This document shows, piece after piece, positions 8,326 through 15,533 of a stretch of 35,725 nt of DNA. The stretch's first letter is position 1. Each line of letters starts with the position of its first letter. The notes under the pieces are model-generated. The model had not been told where the DNA came from, searched no databases, and was given only the letters and a program-made list of their open reading frames with translations. The DNA is from an uncultured Prevotella sp. GTDB taxonomy: Bacteria; Bacteroidota; Bacteroidia; Bacteroidales; Bacteroidaceae. Position numbers and translations under genes: made by a program. The DNA lies in NCBI GenBank assembly GCA_900771975.1, contig CAAGPV010000063.1, forward strand, positions 1 through 35,725, written 5' to 3'.

Positions 8326-8357
8326 CAAATTTACATTTTTTATTGATAAACTCCAAA
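8326..8357 (-). promoter_or_regulatory. Promoter of the tetR-SGNH-MBOAT operon
   Basis: Minus strand TTTG (8354-8357), 20-bp spacer, TAAATTTG (8326-8333), 22 nt before the TetR start codon. This is a full Bacteroidetes consensus. Confidence 0.8.
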
Positions 8358-8442
8358 CGTTTGTGATAGTTTTTTAAGGTGCTGCTCTTCTATTTTCTAA
8401 CCCACTGGAAATCAATAACTTATGAATAGCTTTATAAAACGC

Positions 8443-8507
8443 CCGGTTTTAGCCTTTAAAACACGGTATTTTAGGCGCTAAAACCGGCCGTTTCAGGAGC
8501 TAAAACA
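8443..8507. repeat. Intergenic palindromic repeat, copy 1
   Basis: The stretch holds an 11-bp inverted repeat (CCGGTTTTAGC at 8443-8453, GCTAAAACCGG at 8477-8487). It also holds a 39-nt module at 8469-8507 with the pattern TTTTAG-N3-CTAAAA, then GTTT, then GCTAAAACA. A second 39-nt copy of the same pattern lies at 23205-23243. With the htpG terminator and tetR promoter it accounts for the 307-nt gap at 8304-8610; I see no gene there. Confidence 0.6.
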
Positions 8508-8547
8508 CAGGATACGGCAATTCTGGCAGCAGCCGACGCAAACAAAA

Positions 8548-8584
8548 AAGGTGAGGACCTGCCCTTTTGGGCGTTCCTCACCTT
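8548..8584 (-). terminator. Intrinsic terminator of htpG
   Basis: On the minus strand a perfect 10-bp stem AAGGTGAGGA/TCCTCACCTT (8575-8584 with 8548-8557), with an inner GCCC/GGGC stem, is followed by TTTTGTTTG. It starts 27 nt after the htpG stop codon. Confidence 0.9.
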
Positions 8585-8610
8585 ACGGTTATCTACTTTT
8601 TCACAGATGT

Positions 8611-10668
8611 TTATCCAATCATTTCTACCGAGCGTTTTAGAAAGCGGTCGAGGGCTGCACCCTTGAGCATACCGTTCTGTAGCAAGGCCAAGTCGATGAG
8701 TTGGTGAACCACTTTGTTGTCCTTAGCGGCGTCAGCAATGATTTGCTGCTTCTTGTCACGCTGCTCGTTGATGCTCTTTTCGGTGGCAGCAAGGTCGTCT
8801 TTCTCTTCCTTGGTCACCTCTTCTGGCTTCTTCTTGCTTTGGCTCTGATGAAGGACGGCCAAGCGTGCTTCCAGTCCTTTCAGTTCGCTGCGTACCGGCT
8901 TGAGGCTTTCTGCGGTCTTGTCGTTCTGTTCTTTGAGTACACGTTTCACGAGAGCGTGGTCGCTGTTCAGCACTATCGTGTAGCTATCTGGCATCTGTGC
9001 ATAGAAGCTCATGCCCTGCTGGAAGCGGCTCATGTCCTTCATACGGCGCATATACTCGTTTTGCGTGATGACAACTGGCTGCGACTGCTCGCCAAGCGCC
9101 TGTACCTCAACCGTGAAATTGGCCTTTTCCAATGTTGGCATCTGGCTTTTGAAGGTGGCTGACAAGTTGTCACTGTCGTCTGCCGAAAGTTCGTTCTTGG
9201 GCTGATCGTCCTTTATGATGATGCGGTCTATGATGTCTGAGTCGACTCGCACAAAGGTGCTCTTCTCCAGTTTCTGTTCCAACATCGACACGGTGGGCAC
9301 ATCCAGTTCGCCGTCCAGCATCAACACGCTATATCCTTTGGCCTTGGCAGCCTCGATAAAGGTGTACTGGTCGTCCTTGTCGGTGGCATAGAGGTAGACA
9401 AGTTGTCCGTTCTTATCGGTCTGGTTGTCCTTGATGAGAGTCTTATATTCGTCAAAGGTGTAGTACTTGCCTTCGGTGTCTTTCATTAGGGCGAAGTCTT
9501 TGGCACGGTCGTAGAAGGTGTCGGTTTCCGAAAGCATACCGTAGTTGATGAAGAGTTTCAAGTCGTCCCACTTCTCTTCGTAGGTCTTGCGGTCTTCCTT
9601 GAACAGACTCTGCAGGCGGTCGGCCACCTTCTTGGTGATGTAGGTGCTTATCTTCTTGACGTTGGCGTCGCTTTGCAGATAGCTACGGCTAACGTTCAAC
9701 GGGATGTCTGGACTGTCGATGACACCGTGAAGCAGCGTAAGGAAGTCTGGAACAATGCCTTCCACCTGGTCGGTGACAAACACTTGGTTGCAATAGAGCT
9801 GAATCTTGTTGCGTGTGAGCTCAATGTTCGACTTAATGCGTGGGAAATAGAGGATGCCCGTGAGGTTGAACGGATAGTCTACGTTAAGGTGAATCCAGAA
9901 CAGGGGTTCGTCCTGCATGGGATAGAGCGTGCGGTAGAAGCTCTTGTAGTCTTCGTCTTTCAGTGTGCTGGGCGACTTTGTCCACAATGGTTCTACGTTG
10001 TTGATGATGTTGTCTTCATCGGTTTCCACGTTCTTTCCGTCTTTCCATTCGGTCTTCTTGCCGAAGGCTACGGGCACAGCCATAAACTTGCAGTACTTGT
10101 TGAGCAGTTCCTCAATCTTCTGTTTCTGCAGAAACTCCTTGCAGTCGTCGTCGATGTAAAGGATGATGTCCGAACCGCGGTCGGCTTTCTCAGTCTCTTC
10201 CAGCGTGAACGAAGGACTTCCGTCACAGCTCCACTTAACGGCCTGAGCCCCTTCGCGGTAGCTCTTGGTGACAATCTCCACTTTCTTGGCTACCATGAAG
10301 GCCGAATAGAAGCCCAAACCAAAATGTCCGATAATCTGAGCAGCGTTCTCCTTATACTTCTCCATGAAGTCGGTAACGCCCGAAAAGGCTATCTGGTTGA
10401 TATATTTGTCTATTTCTTCGGCTGTCATACCAATGCCGCGGTCGCTGATGGTGAGCGTACCTGCCTTCTCGTCCAGGCTTACGTGAACCGTAAGGTCGCC
10501 CTGTTCGCCCTTGAAGTCGCCCTGAAGAGCAAGTGTCTTCAGCTTCTGTGTGGCGTCGACAGCGTTGCTGACCATCTCGCGCAGGAAGATTTCGTGGTCT
10601 GAATAGAGAAACTTTTTAATCACGGGGAAGATGTTCTCGGTGGTAACCCCAATATTTCCTTGTTTCAT
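8611..10668 (-). CDS. htpG: HSP90-family molecular chaperone HtpG
   Basis: A 685-residue cytosolic ATP-dependent chaperone dimer that helps client proteins fold or mature. The N-terminal GHKL ATPase is intact: REMVSNAVDATQKL with Glu31 and Asn35, SDRGIGM with Asp76, and the lid segment GHFGLGFYSAFMV. The middle domain follows (LNVSRSYLQSD), then a C-terminal dimerisation domain without the eukaryotic MEEVD tail. It is longer than the E. coli protein (about 624 residues), in part from a charged segment KKPEEVTKEEKDDLAATEK near residues 615-640, usual in Bacteroidetes. It is a single gene with its own terminator. No TAnnTTTG promoter is visible upstream. A sigma-54-like motif lies at 10716-10732 instead, so its regulation may differ from its neighbours. 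Confidence 0.97.
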   Translation of the reverse strand: MKQGNIGVTTENIFPVIKKFLYSDHEIFLREMVSNAVDATQKLKTLALQGDFKGEQGDLTVHVSLDEKAGTLTISDRGIGMTAEEIDKYINQIAFSGVTDFMEKYKENAAQIIGHFGLGFYSAFMVAKKVEIVTKSYREGAQAVKWSCDGSPSFTLEETEKADRGSDIILYIDDDCKEFLQKQKIEELLNKYCKFMAVPVAFGKKTEWKDGKNVETDEDNIINNVEPLWTKSPSTLKDEDYKSFYRTLYPMQDEPLFWIHLNVDYPFNLTGILYFPRIKSNIELTRNKIQLYCNQVFVTDQVEGIVPDFLTLLHGVIDSPDIPLNVSRSYLQSDANVKKISTYITKKVADRLQSLFKEDRKTYEEKWDDLKLFINYGMLSETDTFYDRAKDFALMKDTEGKYYTFDEYKTLIKDNQTDKNGQLVYLYATDKDDQYTFIEAAKAKGYSVLMLDGELDVPTVSMLEQKLEKSTFVRVDSDIIDRIIIKDDQPKNELSADDSDNLSATFKSQMPTLEKANFTVEVQALGEQSQPVVITQNEYMRRMKDMSRFQQGMSFYAQMPDSYTIVLNSDHALVKRVLKEQNDKTAESLKPVRSELKGLEARLAVLHQSQSKKKPEEVTKEEKDDLAATEKSINEQRDKKQQIIADAAKDNKVVHQLIDLALLQNGMLKGAALDRFLKRSVEMIG

Positions 10669-10715
10669 AATGATACTTTAATGTTTGTTCTTATTTATTG
10701 TTTCTGATGTATTTC

Positions 10716-10732
10716 TGCAAATAGTGTGCCAA
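10716..10732 (-). promoter_or_regulatory. Sigma-54-like promoter motif upstream of htpG
   Basis: Minus strand TTGGCACACTATTTGCA fits the RpoN consensus TTGGCAC-N5-TTGCA at every defined position, with the correct GG-to-GC spacing. A start site about 12 nt past the GC would leave a leader of roughly 35-40 nt before ATG 10668. Function is inferred; I looked for no activator site. Confidence 0.55.
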
Positions 10733-10803
10733 AAGCCAATAGCTTGTTTCCACATTATTAATAGGTGGTTAGAAGGGAAATACAAAAAAAGCAAGCATCA
10801 AAT

Positions 10804-10834
10804 TTTGCCTTTCAGCCAAGAAGACGTATCTTTG
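10804..10834 (+). promoter_or_regulatory. Promoter of the DUF5715 gene
   Basis: TTTG (10804-10807), 19-bp spacer, TATCTTTG (10827-10834). Only 6 nt separate the box from ATG 10841, so the mRNA would be leaderless or nearly so. Confidence 0.75.
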
Positions 10835-10840
10835 CACAAC

Positions 10841-11587
10841 ATGCAAGCAACCACACCACTTCACCGATACGGGCTGACGGCCCTGCTCCTGCTGATGCTT
10901 TTGGCCACGACAGGCTGCCGCAGCCACAAACAGTTGGCCAAGGACGAAACCCGCCAACTTCCTCATGCCACCGTTCGCACCGAACGCCGCGACGTGCGCA
11001 TCGACCTCGACAACGCCCGCACGTTTATGAATAATGCCACCAGCGTGAGAGAACGCTACCACTTTCGTGACCTTAACGGCGAACAGTTGGCTGCTGCCAC
11101 CAAGTATGGCATCACCCCGGTAGACAACCGCGAACAGGCCGAACGGCTCAAGCGCAAGCTCAACCTCATTGAAAGCAACCGCTACTACCTTGTGGACAAC
11201 CTCACCCACTCCATCCCCTACCTCACCGACGGTGCCCAACGCCTGCTGGAAGACATAGGAAAGATGTTTCAGCACAGTCTCATCCATGCTGGCTACCGTC
11301 CCCACCGCATCATCGTGACCAGCCTGCTACGCACGCGTGACGACGTGGAACGACTGCGCCAAGTCAACGGCAACGCTGCCCGCAACTCCTCACACATGTA
11401 CGGCACCACCTTCGATCTGAGCTATTCGCGTTACAACCGCGTCTCCATGGACGGTGCTCCAGCCAGCAACGACGTCTTGGCTGCCTTTTTGGGCGAAGTC
11501 ATCTACTATCTGCGCGAGCGCGGAAGGTGTTGTGTCATCTATGAGCGCAACCAACACTGTTTCCACATCACCGTACAGGAACGCTGA
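10841..11587 (+). CDS. DUF5715 family lipoprotein, putative M15-like peptidase
   Basis: A 248-residue protein with a short lipoprotein-type signal (TALLLLMLLATTGC), so probably membrane-anchored and facing the periplasm. The C-terminal half has the layout of zinc-dependent D,D-carboxypeptidases of the M15/VanY type. IIVTSLLRTRDDVERL is followed by SSHMYGTTFDLSY, with likely zinc ligands His185 and Asp192, and CFHITV near the C-terminus with His242. This suggests cleavage of peptidoglycan stem peptides. I recognise the family as DUF5715, whose members I have not seen characterised. The frame is open upstream to 10685, but the promoter at 10804-10834 and the signal peptide fix ATG 10841. It is single-gene, between divergent htpG and the ECF sigma gene. 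Confidence 0.75.
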   Translation: MQATTPLHRYGLTALLLLMLLATTGCRSHKQLAKDETRQLPHATVRTERRDVRIDLDNARTFMNNATSVRERYHFRDLNGEQLAAATKYGITPVDNREQAERLKRKLNLIESNRYYLVDNLTHSIPYLTDGAQRLLEDIGKMFQHSLIHAGYRPHRIIVTSLLRTRDDVERLRQVNGNAARNSSHMYGTTFDLSYSRYNRVSMDGAPASNDVLAAFLGEVIYYLRERGRCCVIYERNQHCFHITVQER

Positions 11588-11626
11588 CGCAAGGATGCAA
11601 ATAAATGCAAAAATAGTATTGAAAGT

Positions 11627-11657
11627 TTTGCCGTATCGTCCTTTTTCGCTACCTTTG
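11627..11657 (+). promoter_or_regulatory. Promoter of the ECF sigma gene
   Basis: TTTG (11627-11630), 19-bp spacer, TACCTTTG (11650-11657), 31 nt before ATG 11689. This is the housekeeping type, so the gene need not depend on its own product. Confidence 0.75.
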
Positions 11658-11688
11658 TTCCAACTTAGTAAAGAAGAAAAACCTTATA

Positions 11689-12210
11689 ATGTCCTATACA
11701 ACTGAAAAAGACGGAAACATTGCCAATTACTATGGTCAGCATCTTGACGAGCTTCGGGCTTTCGCCAAGAGTCGCATCGGCAATGAAGAAGCTGCCGAAG
11801 ACCTGGTACAGGACGTCTTCATAAGGTTGTTGACGTCAAAAAAGATGATTTCTTCTGTCACCCTTCCTTGTTTGGTCTACACTTCCCTGCGCAACGCAGT
11901 ATGCGACTATTGGCGTCACCGTCGCACCATTGAGGAGTTTGAACACTACATCTCTAAAACCGGAACTTCCGTTACCGACCTCAATGCAGAAAGCGTCTAT
12001 TCGGCCTACGAAATCAATCGTCTACTCGAAAATGGCATCGCACGCCTCAGCAAGTCGCAACAGAAGATTTACCGGCTCAACATCTACGAGGGAATGAAGG
12101 TTTCGGAAATCTCCGAAACCCTACACATCGGCTACAAATGTGCCGAAAACGGGCTTGGAGCAGCCCGTCGCACCATGCGCAACTACATCCGCCATAGCCT
12201 TGCTATCTAA
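11689..12210 (+). CDS. ECF-type RNA polymerase sigma factor
   Basis: A 173-residue sigma-70-family factor of the extracytoplasmic-function type. Region 2 (about 10-80) contains RIGNEEAAEDLVQDVFIRLL and the -10-recognising YTSLRNAVCDYWR. Region 4 (about 115-170) has RLSKSQQKIYRLNIYEGMKV, then the helix-turn-helix SEISETLHIGYKCAENGLGA. In Bacteroidetes such genes are usually followed by a FecR-like or other anti-sigma gene. None is present here. Instead the gene is followed by a perfect palindrome (12233-12254) and a signal-peptide ORF that breaks off into the convergent ElyC/SanA gene. The factor may therefore have lost a partner gene. Its regulon cannot be read from this window. Confidence 0.9.
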   Translation: MSYTTEKDGNIANYYGQHLDELRAFAKSRIGNEEAAEDLVQDVFIRLLTSKKMISSVTLPCLVYTSLRNAVCDYWRHRRTIEEFEHYISKTGTSVTDLNAESVYSAYEINRLLENGIARLSKSQQKIYRLNIYEGMKVSEISETLHIGYKCAENGLGAARRTMRNYIRHSLAI

Positions 12211-12232
12211 GCTCTTGATGAACATCCGATTC

Positions 12233-12254
12233 TTGTTTAACAATTGTTAAACAA
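12233..12254. promoter_or_regulatory. Perfect 22-bp palindrome
   Basis: The two 11-nt arms TTGTTTAACAA and TTGTTAAACAA are exact reverse complements with no spacer. The site sits 22 nt after the sigma-gene stop and 14 nt before the ATG of the broken ORF. No T run follows on either strand, so a dimer-binding operator is more likely than a terminator. Confidence 0.6.
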
Positions 12255-12268
12255 TAAAATAAAAAACA

Positions 12269-12376
12269 ATGAAGAAATTCTTACTGCCTCTTGTGGCCAT
12301 TGTCAGCGTACCGCCATCTCCATGCACACCTTCACTTTGGCCAACCATTCACGCAGATACACCTTCAGGCTCTTGA
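12269..12376 (+). pseudogene. Remnant of a signal-peptide gene (5' end only)
   Basis: Behind an A-rich leader typical of Bacteroidetes starts, an ATG opens a 35-codon frame beginning MKKFLLPLVAIVSV, which looks like the first part of a signal peptide. From about 12303 the frame runs antisense through the 3' end of the ElyC/SanA gene, becomes Pro/Ser-rich, and stops at 12374-12376. I read it as the surviving 5' end of a gene that once followed the sigma factor, cut by a deletion or insertion at about 12303. A genuine 35-residue peptide is the alternative. Confidence 0.4.
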
Positions 12377-12899
12377 AGTCGTGTGGGTCTTCTGCTGCAT
12401 AGGCTTGACAATTTAGCCCGAGACGGTCGGCAATGTAAAGAGCACGTTGGCAGTGGAAACGCTGAGAAACAACGATGCAGCGACGGCCGTGGAAAACATT
12501 ACGAAAACGCTCCATCGACAAATAGGTGCGCAAGCCATTGCCGTCTGTCATGATGGCATCTGCTGGCACACCGCGACGGAGCAGTCCTTGGCGCATCTCT
12601 ACAGGTTCATCACACTGTGGAGTGTAGCTTGAGCCACTCAGCAGCAAGGTCTTCACCTTGTGGCTGCGGTAGAGACGGGCGGCAGCATCAAGGCGATTTT
12701 CAAAAAAGGGATTGGGGCTGCCATCGTCACGCAGTCTGCCCGTACCCAAAACGAGCGCATAGGTCTCAGGCTGCAATGTGGCTACATCGTTGCTGATGCG
12801 AGCGTCGGTCTGTCTTATCACCCATACATTGCAGACCAAAACGAAGACACCTGTCAACAATGCAACGGTAACACAAATCGCTAAAACCTTTTTCTTCAT
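12303..12899 (-). CDS. ElyC/SanA/YdcF family (DUF218) membrane protein
   Basis: A 198-residue protein with one N-terminal membrane segment (about 5-27) and a DUF218 domain. Conserved features are TYALVLGTGRLRDDGSPNPFFENRLDAAARLY, a sugar- or nucleotide-type loop followed by the SanA-like NPFFENR, then KTLLLSGSS and RCIVVSQRFHCQRALYIADRLG. E. coli SanA and ElyC affect envelope integrity and vancomycin exclusion, but their chemistry is not settled. The start lies 1 nt past the stop of the upstream YARHG lipoprotein gene, so the two form an operon. The last codons coincide with the break in the truncated plus-strand ORF. Confidence 0.85.
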   Translation of the reverse strand: MKKKVLAICVTVALLTGVFVLVCNVWVIRQTDARISNDVATLQPETYALVLGTGRLRDDGSPNPFFENRLDAAARLYRSHKVKTLLLSGSSYTPQCDEPVEMRQGLLRRGVPADAIMTDGNGLRTYLSMERFRNVFHGRRCIVVSQRFHCQRALYIADRLGLNCQAYAAEDPHDFKSLKVYLREWLAKVKVCMEMAVR

Positions 12900-12900
12900 C

Positions 12901-13437
12901 TTACTTCAAGAACGCGATGTTGCGCTGCTCTATGCTATTGAGCTCGGAAGCGGGCACCTCTTTACGGTAAGGATGATACCAGGAGCACTGGTTGAAGAAG
13001 TCGCGATAGACGGCTTTCACAAAGAAACGGCCGTGACGGGCATAGATGCTATTGCGAAGGATGCCGGCTGCCATGCTATAGGAAACGCCGAGATCGTCGG
13101 CAACATCCTGAACGTCAGCTGCATTAATCAACTCTGAAGCCAGACGATCGAAGTAAGTTCCGGTTAGTGCCGACGGCTTTGGAGCGGCTTTGGGTGTTGC
13201 CTTGGTCTTGGCTTCCTTCTTCATGGCCTTGGCTTCGGCCACCAACGACTTAGCTTCTTTAAGGAGTTTGTTGATGGAATCGGCCTTTGCCACCGAGTCC
13301 ATCTTCTGTTGTGCACGGCGTTCCACCATTGCGTTGATGTCGGCGTTCGACTGTTTGTCCTTACAGGAAACGGCTCCTGTCAGCATAAAACCCCCTGCAA
13401 GGAGGGTCAGCATCAATTGGCTTGCGAAATTTTTCAT
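12901..13437 (-). CDS. YARHG-domain lipoprotein
   Basis: A 178-residue exported protein. The signal peptide ends in LTGAVSC, with Cys25 the likely lipidated residue. A Lys/Ala-rich helical linker (about 45-95; AKSLVAEAKAMKKEAKTKATPKAAPKPS) leads to a C-terminal YARHG domain with ILRNSIYARHGRFF and WYHPYRKEVPASELNSIEQRNIAFL. YARHG is an extracellular domain of unknown function, named after this motif, and often found on envelope proteins. It is the first gene of a two-gene operon with the ElyC/SanA-like gene, which suggests a shared envelope role. A TACCTTTG box lies 39 nt upstream of the start. Confidence 0.85.
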   Translation of the reverse strand: MKNFASQLMLTLLAGGFMLTGAVSCKDKQSNADINAMVERRAQQKMDSVAKADSINKLLKEAKSLVAEAKAMKKEAKTKATPKAAPKPSALTGTYFDRLASELINAADVQDVADDLGVSYSMAAGILRNSIYARHGRFFVKAVYRDFFNQCSWYHPYRKEVPASELNSIEQRNIAFLK

Positions 13438-13476
13438 GATTGTCTGTTGTCTTTTATTTTTATGAATACTCTATTG

Positions 13477-13484
13477 CAAAGGTA
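13477..13484 (-). promoter_or_regulatory. -7 box upstream of the YARHG lipoprotein gene
   Basis: Minus strand TACCTTTG, 39 nt before the start codon. I see no clear TTTG at -33. Confidence 0.55.
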
Positions 13485-13670
13485 AAAGAATTTCTTCATA
13501 TACTGCCCATTTTTGCGCAATTTGTTGAAACAGAATAGCATCTTTCGGCACCTGTAACCTGCAAAAAGCAATTTTTGTGCCGTTGTTGTTCACGTTCTCT
13601 ATGTCAGTGGCCGAAGGATGTGACACAGTAATTCCTTTTGTTTACCTATTAAGACAAATCTGATTTTCTG

Positions 13671-13758
13671 CGGAGAGAGGGGGATTCGAACCCCCGAACC
13701 GCTTTGGACGGTTACACGCTTTCCAGGCGTGCCTCTTCAGCCACTCGAGCACCTCTCC
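13671..13758 (-). tRNA. tRNA-Ser (anticodon GGA)
   Basis: The minus strand forms an 88-nt class II tRNA. The acceptor stem GGAGAGG pairs with CTCTCC, the anticodon arm is CACGC-CTGGAAA-GCGTG (anticodon GGA, reading UCC/UCU), and there is a long variable arm (ACCGTCCAAAGCGGTT). The T arm is GGGGGTTCGAATCCCCC and the discriminator is G, as in serine tRNAs. Confidence 0.97.
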
Positions 13759-13793
13759 TCAATGTTATTAATACCAATCGCTAATAACGGTTG

Positions 13794-13801
13794 CAAAGGT
13801 A
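13794..13801 (-). promoter_or_regulatory. -7 box of tRNA-Ser
   Basis: Minus strand TACCTTTG lies 35 nt upstream of the tRNA. No exact TTTG is found at the expected -33 distance. Confidence 0.5.
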
Positions 13802-13949
13802 GACAAAAAAATCGATATAAAGCATAAAACCGGAAAGAAATGTTGACAAAATCTCAACTTTCTTCTTTCTTGCGGATGGTCAGTCGGCTTCCGAATTTTA
13901 CAGGAAAGACAAATAAAAACTTGTGTGACAAGTTGTTAAAACAAGAAAA

Positions 13950-13998
13950 ACACCCCGACAACCAATGACTTTCATTATGTCACAGATTGTCGGGGTGT
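13950..13998 (-). terminator. Intrinsic terminator of nhaD
   Basis: A 12-bp perfect stem (ACACCCCGACAA at 13950-13961 with TTGTCGGGGTGT at 13987-13998) is followed on the minus strand by TTTTCTTGTTTT. It lies 27 nt past the nhaD stop. Confidence 0.85.
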
Positions 13999-14025
13999 AC
14001 CTTATTTATAAGTATAGGTTTTTTG

Positions 14026-15387
14026 TTAGAGCGGTGATGTAAAGATGAAGGTACGTATCAGCCAGTAAGAGAAGATGCCAGCCAGGTAGCCCACGAGAGC
14101 AATCCAACTGATTTTCTTCATATACCAGCCAAAGGTAATCTTCTCCAAGCCCATGACAACAACGCCTGCTGCCGAGCCAATGATGAGCATACTGCCACCC
14201 ACGCCAGCGCAGTAGGCAAGCAATTGCCAGAAGATTCCGTCAATAGCCATGTCGCCTGTAGGAGCCACCGGATACATTCCCATACATCCAGCCACCAGCG
14301 GCACGTTGTCAACAATGCTCGAAAGAACGCCTATGATGCCGGTCACGGCATAGTGGTTGCCGTCGAAAGCCACGTTCAGACCTTTTCCCAACATCGTCAG
14401 CACGCCCACTGTTTCAAGGCAGGCCACAGCCATCAGGATGCCAAGGAAGAAGAGGATGGTGCTCATGTCCACCCGCGAGAGCAGGTTGGTGACACGTTTC
14501 TGCAGTCCCTCACGGTCGTGACCGCGGTGAAGATGGCGGTAGAACACCTCTGTGGTCGTCCAAACCACACCCAGAACAAGCAGTATGCCCACGAAAGGAG
14601 GCAGGTGGGTGATGCTCTTGAAGACAGGGACAAACATCAGTCCGCCCACGCCCAGCCAGAACACAGCCTTGCGCTGACCTTCAGAGAAGTCGCTCACAGC
14701 CTCGTTGTTGTCGCCCGAAGCTTCAGGCACAACAAGTTCGCCTTTCAGCGAATATTGCAAGATGAAGGCCGGAATGACCATAGAGAGCAGTGAAGGAATG
14801 AAGATTTCGCTGATGACGCCAGCCGCTGTTATCAAGCCTTTGTTCCAAAGCATGATGGTGGTAACATCACCGATGGGTGAGAAAGCACCGCCCGAGTTGG
14901 CTGCTATAATCACCAGTGCGGCATAAATGATACGGTCTTTGTGGTCGGCCACCAACTTGCGAAGTATCATCACCATGACAATGCTGGTGGTGAGGTTGTC
15001 AAGAATGGCCGAAAGCACAAACGTCATGAAGGCGATACGCCACAGAAGAGTGCGCTTGGAGTGGGTTTTCATCACACGGCGCACCCAGTTGAAGCCCCCG
15101 TTCTGGTCTACCACTTCCACAATGGTCATGGCTCCCATCAAGAAGAATAGTGTGGTGGAAGTGCTGCCCAGGTGTTTCTCTATCACCTCCGAGACGGCAG
15201 CAGCCACCTTGTCGCCCACTCCACAGTTGGGCAGATAGGCCGCGGGGTCAAACATGAATAGCGTCCACACACCCACAAACATCAGTAGGGCGATGGCCGC
15301 TTTGTTCACTTTGGTTAGGCTCTCGGTAGCTATCAGCGCATAGCCGAGAACAAACACAATGACAATAGCGATTGTTAAAGTAGACAT
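14026..15387 (-). CDS. nhaD: NhaD-type sodium:proton antiporter
   Basis: A 453-residue inner-membrane protein with about 12 hydrophobic segments, of the ion-transporter (IT) superfamily. It would export sodium in exchange for protons, supporting sodium and pH homeostasis. Family motifs include STTLFFLMGAMTIVEVVDQNGGF (about 75-97), LSAILDNLTTSIVMVMILRKL (about 124-145), and the repeat-related AANSGGAFSPIGDVTTIMLW and LSSIVDNVPLVAG. Those paired Asn/Asp/Thr segments are typical of NhaD. The N-terminus starts in a membrane segment with no cleaved signal. It is transcribed alone, divergent from mutT, with TAATTTTG as a -7 box at 15453-15460 and a strong terminator. Confidence 0.92.
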   Translation of the reverse strand: MSTLTIAIVIVFVLGYALIATESLTKVNKAAIALLMFVGVWTLFMFDPAAYLPNCGVGDKVAAAVSEVIEKHLGSTSTTLFFLMGAMTIVEVVDQNGGFNWVRRVMKTHSKRTLLWRIAFMTFVLSAILDNLTTSIVMVMILRKLVADHKDRIIYAALVIIAANSGGAFSPIGDVTTIMLWNKGLITAAGVISEIFIPSLLSMVIPAFILQYSLKGELVVPEASGDNNEAVSDFSEGQRKAVFWLGVGGLMFVPVFKSITHLPPFVGILLVLGVVWTTTEVFYRHLHRGHDREGLQKRVTNLLSRVDMSTILFFLGILMAVACLETVGVLTMLGKGLNVAFDGNHYAVTGIIGVLSSIVDNVPLVAGCMGMYPVAPTGDMAIDGIFWQLLAYCAGVGGSMLIIGSAAGVVVMGLEKITFGWYMKKISWIALVGYLAGIFSYWLIRTFIFTSPL

Positions 15388-15452
15388 TTTTGATTGTTTT
15401 TAATGATTTGTTGTTGTTTAAATTGTTGTTATGAATTACTAAATAGTGCGCA

Positions 15453-15460
15453 CAAAATTA
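15453..15460 (-). promoter_or_regulatory. -7 box of nhaD
   Basis: Minus strand TAATTTTG matches TAnnTTTG and leaves a leader of about 60 nt that is A-rich just before ATG 15387. The -33 element is not clear. Confidence 0.5.
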
Positions 15461-15473
15461 CGAAAAGTATTCC

Positions 15474-15510
15474 ACTAAATGGAGTTTTTTCCGTAAATTT
15501 GCCATTTAGT
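15474..15510. promoter_or_regulatory. Inverted repeat around the mutT -7 box
   Basis: Arms ACTAAATGG (15474-15482) and CCATTTAGT (15502-15510) are perfect reverse complements, 19 nt apart. The mutT box TAAATTTG (15494-15501) abuts the right arm. The placement suits an operator for a dimeric regulator of mutT and perhaps of divergent nhaD. Confidence 0.5.
15494..15501 (+). promoter_or_regulatory. -7 box of mutT
   Basis: TAAATTTG, 32 nt before ATG 15534. No TTTG is visible at -33, but the left arm of the inverted repeat occupies that region, which could fit a regulated promoter. Confidence 0.5.
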
Positions 15511-15533
15511 TATACATATTCTTAGAGTTTTTC

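Noticed and set aside
9673..10602. 309-codon frame antisense to htpG
   Set aside because: It is a shadow of htpG with no own start signal or family features.
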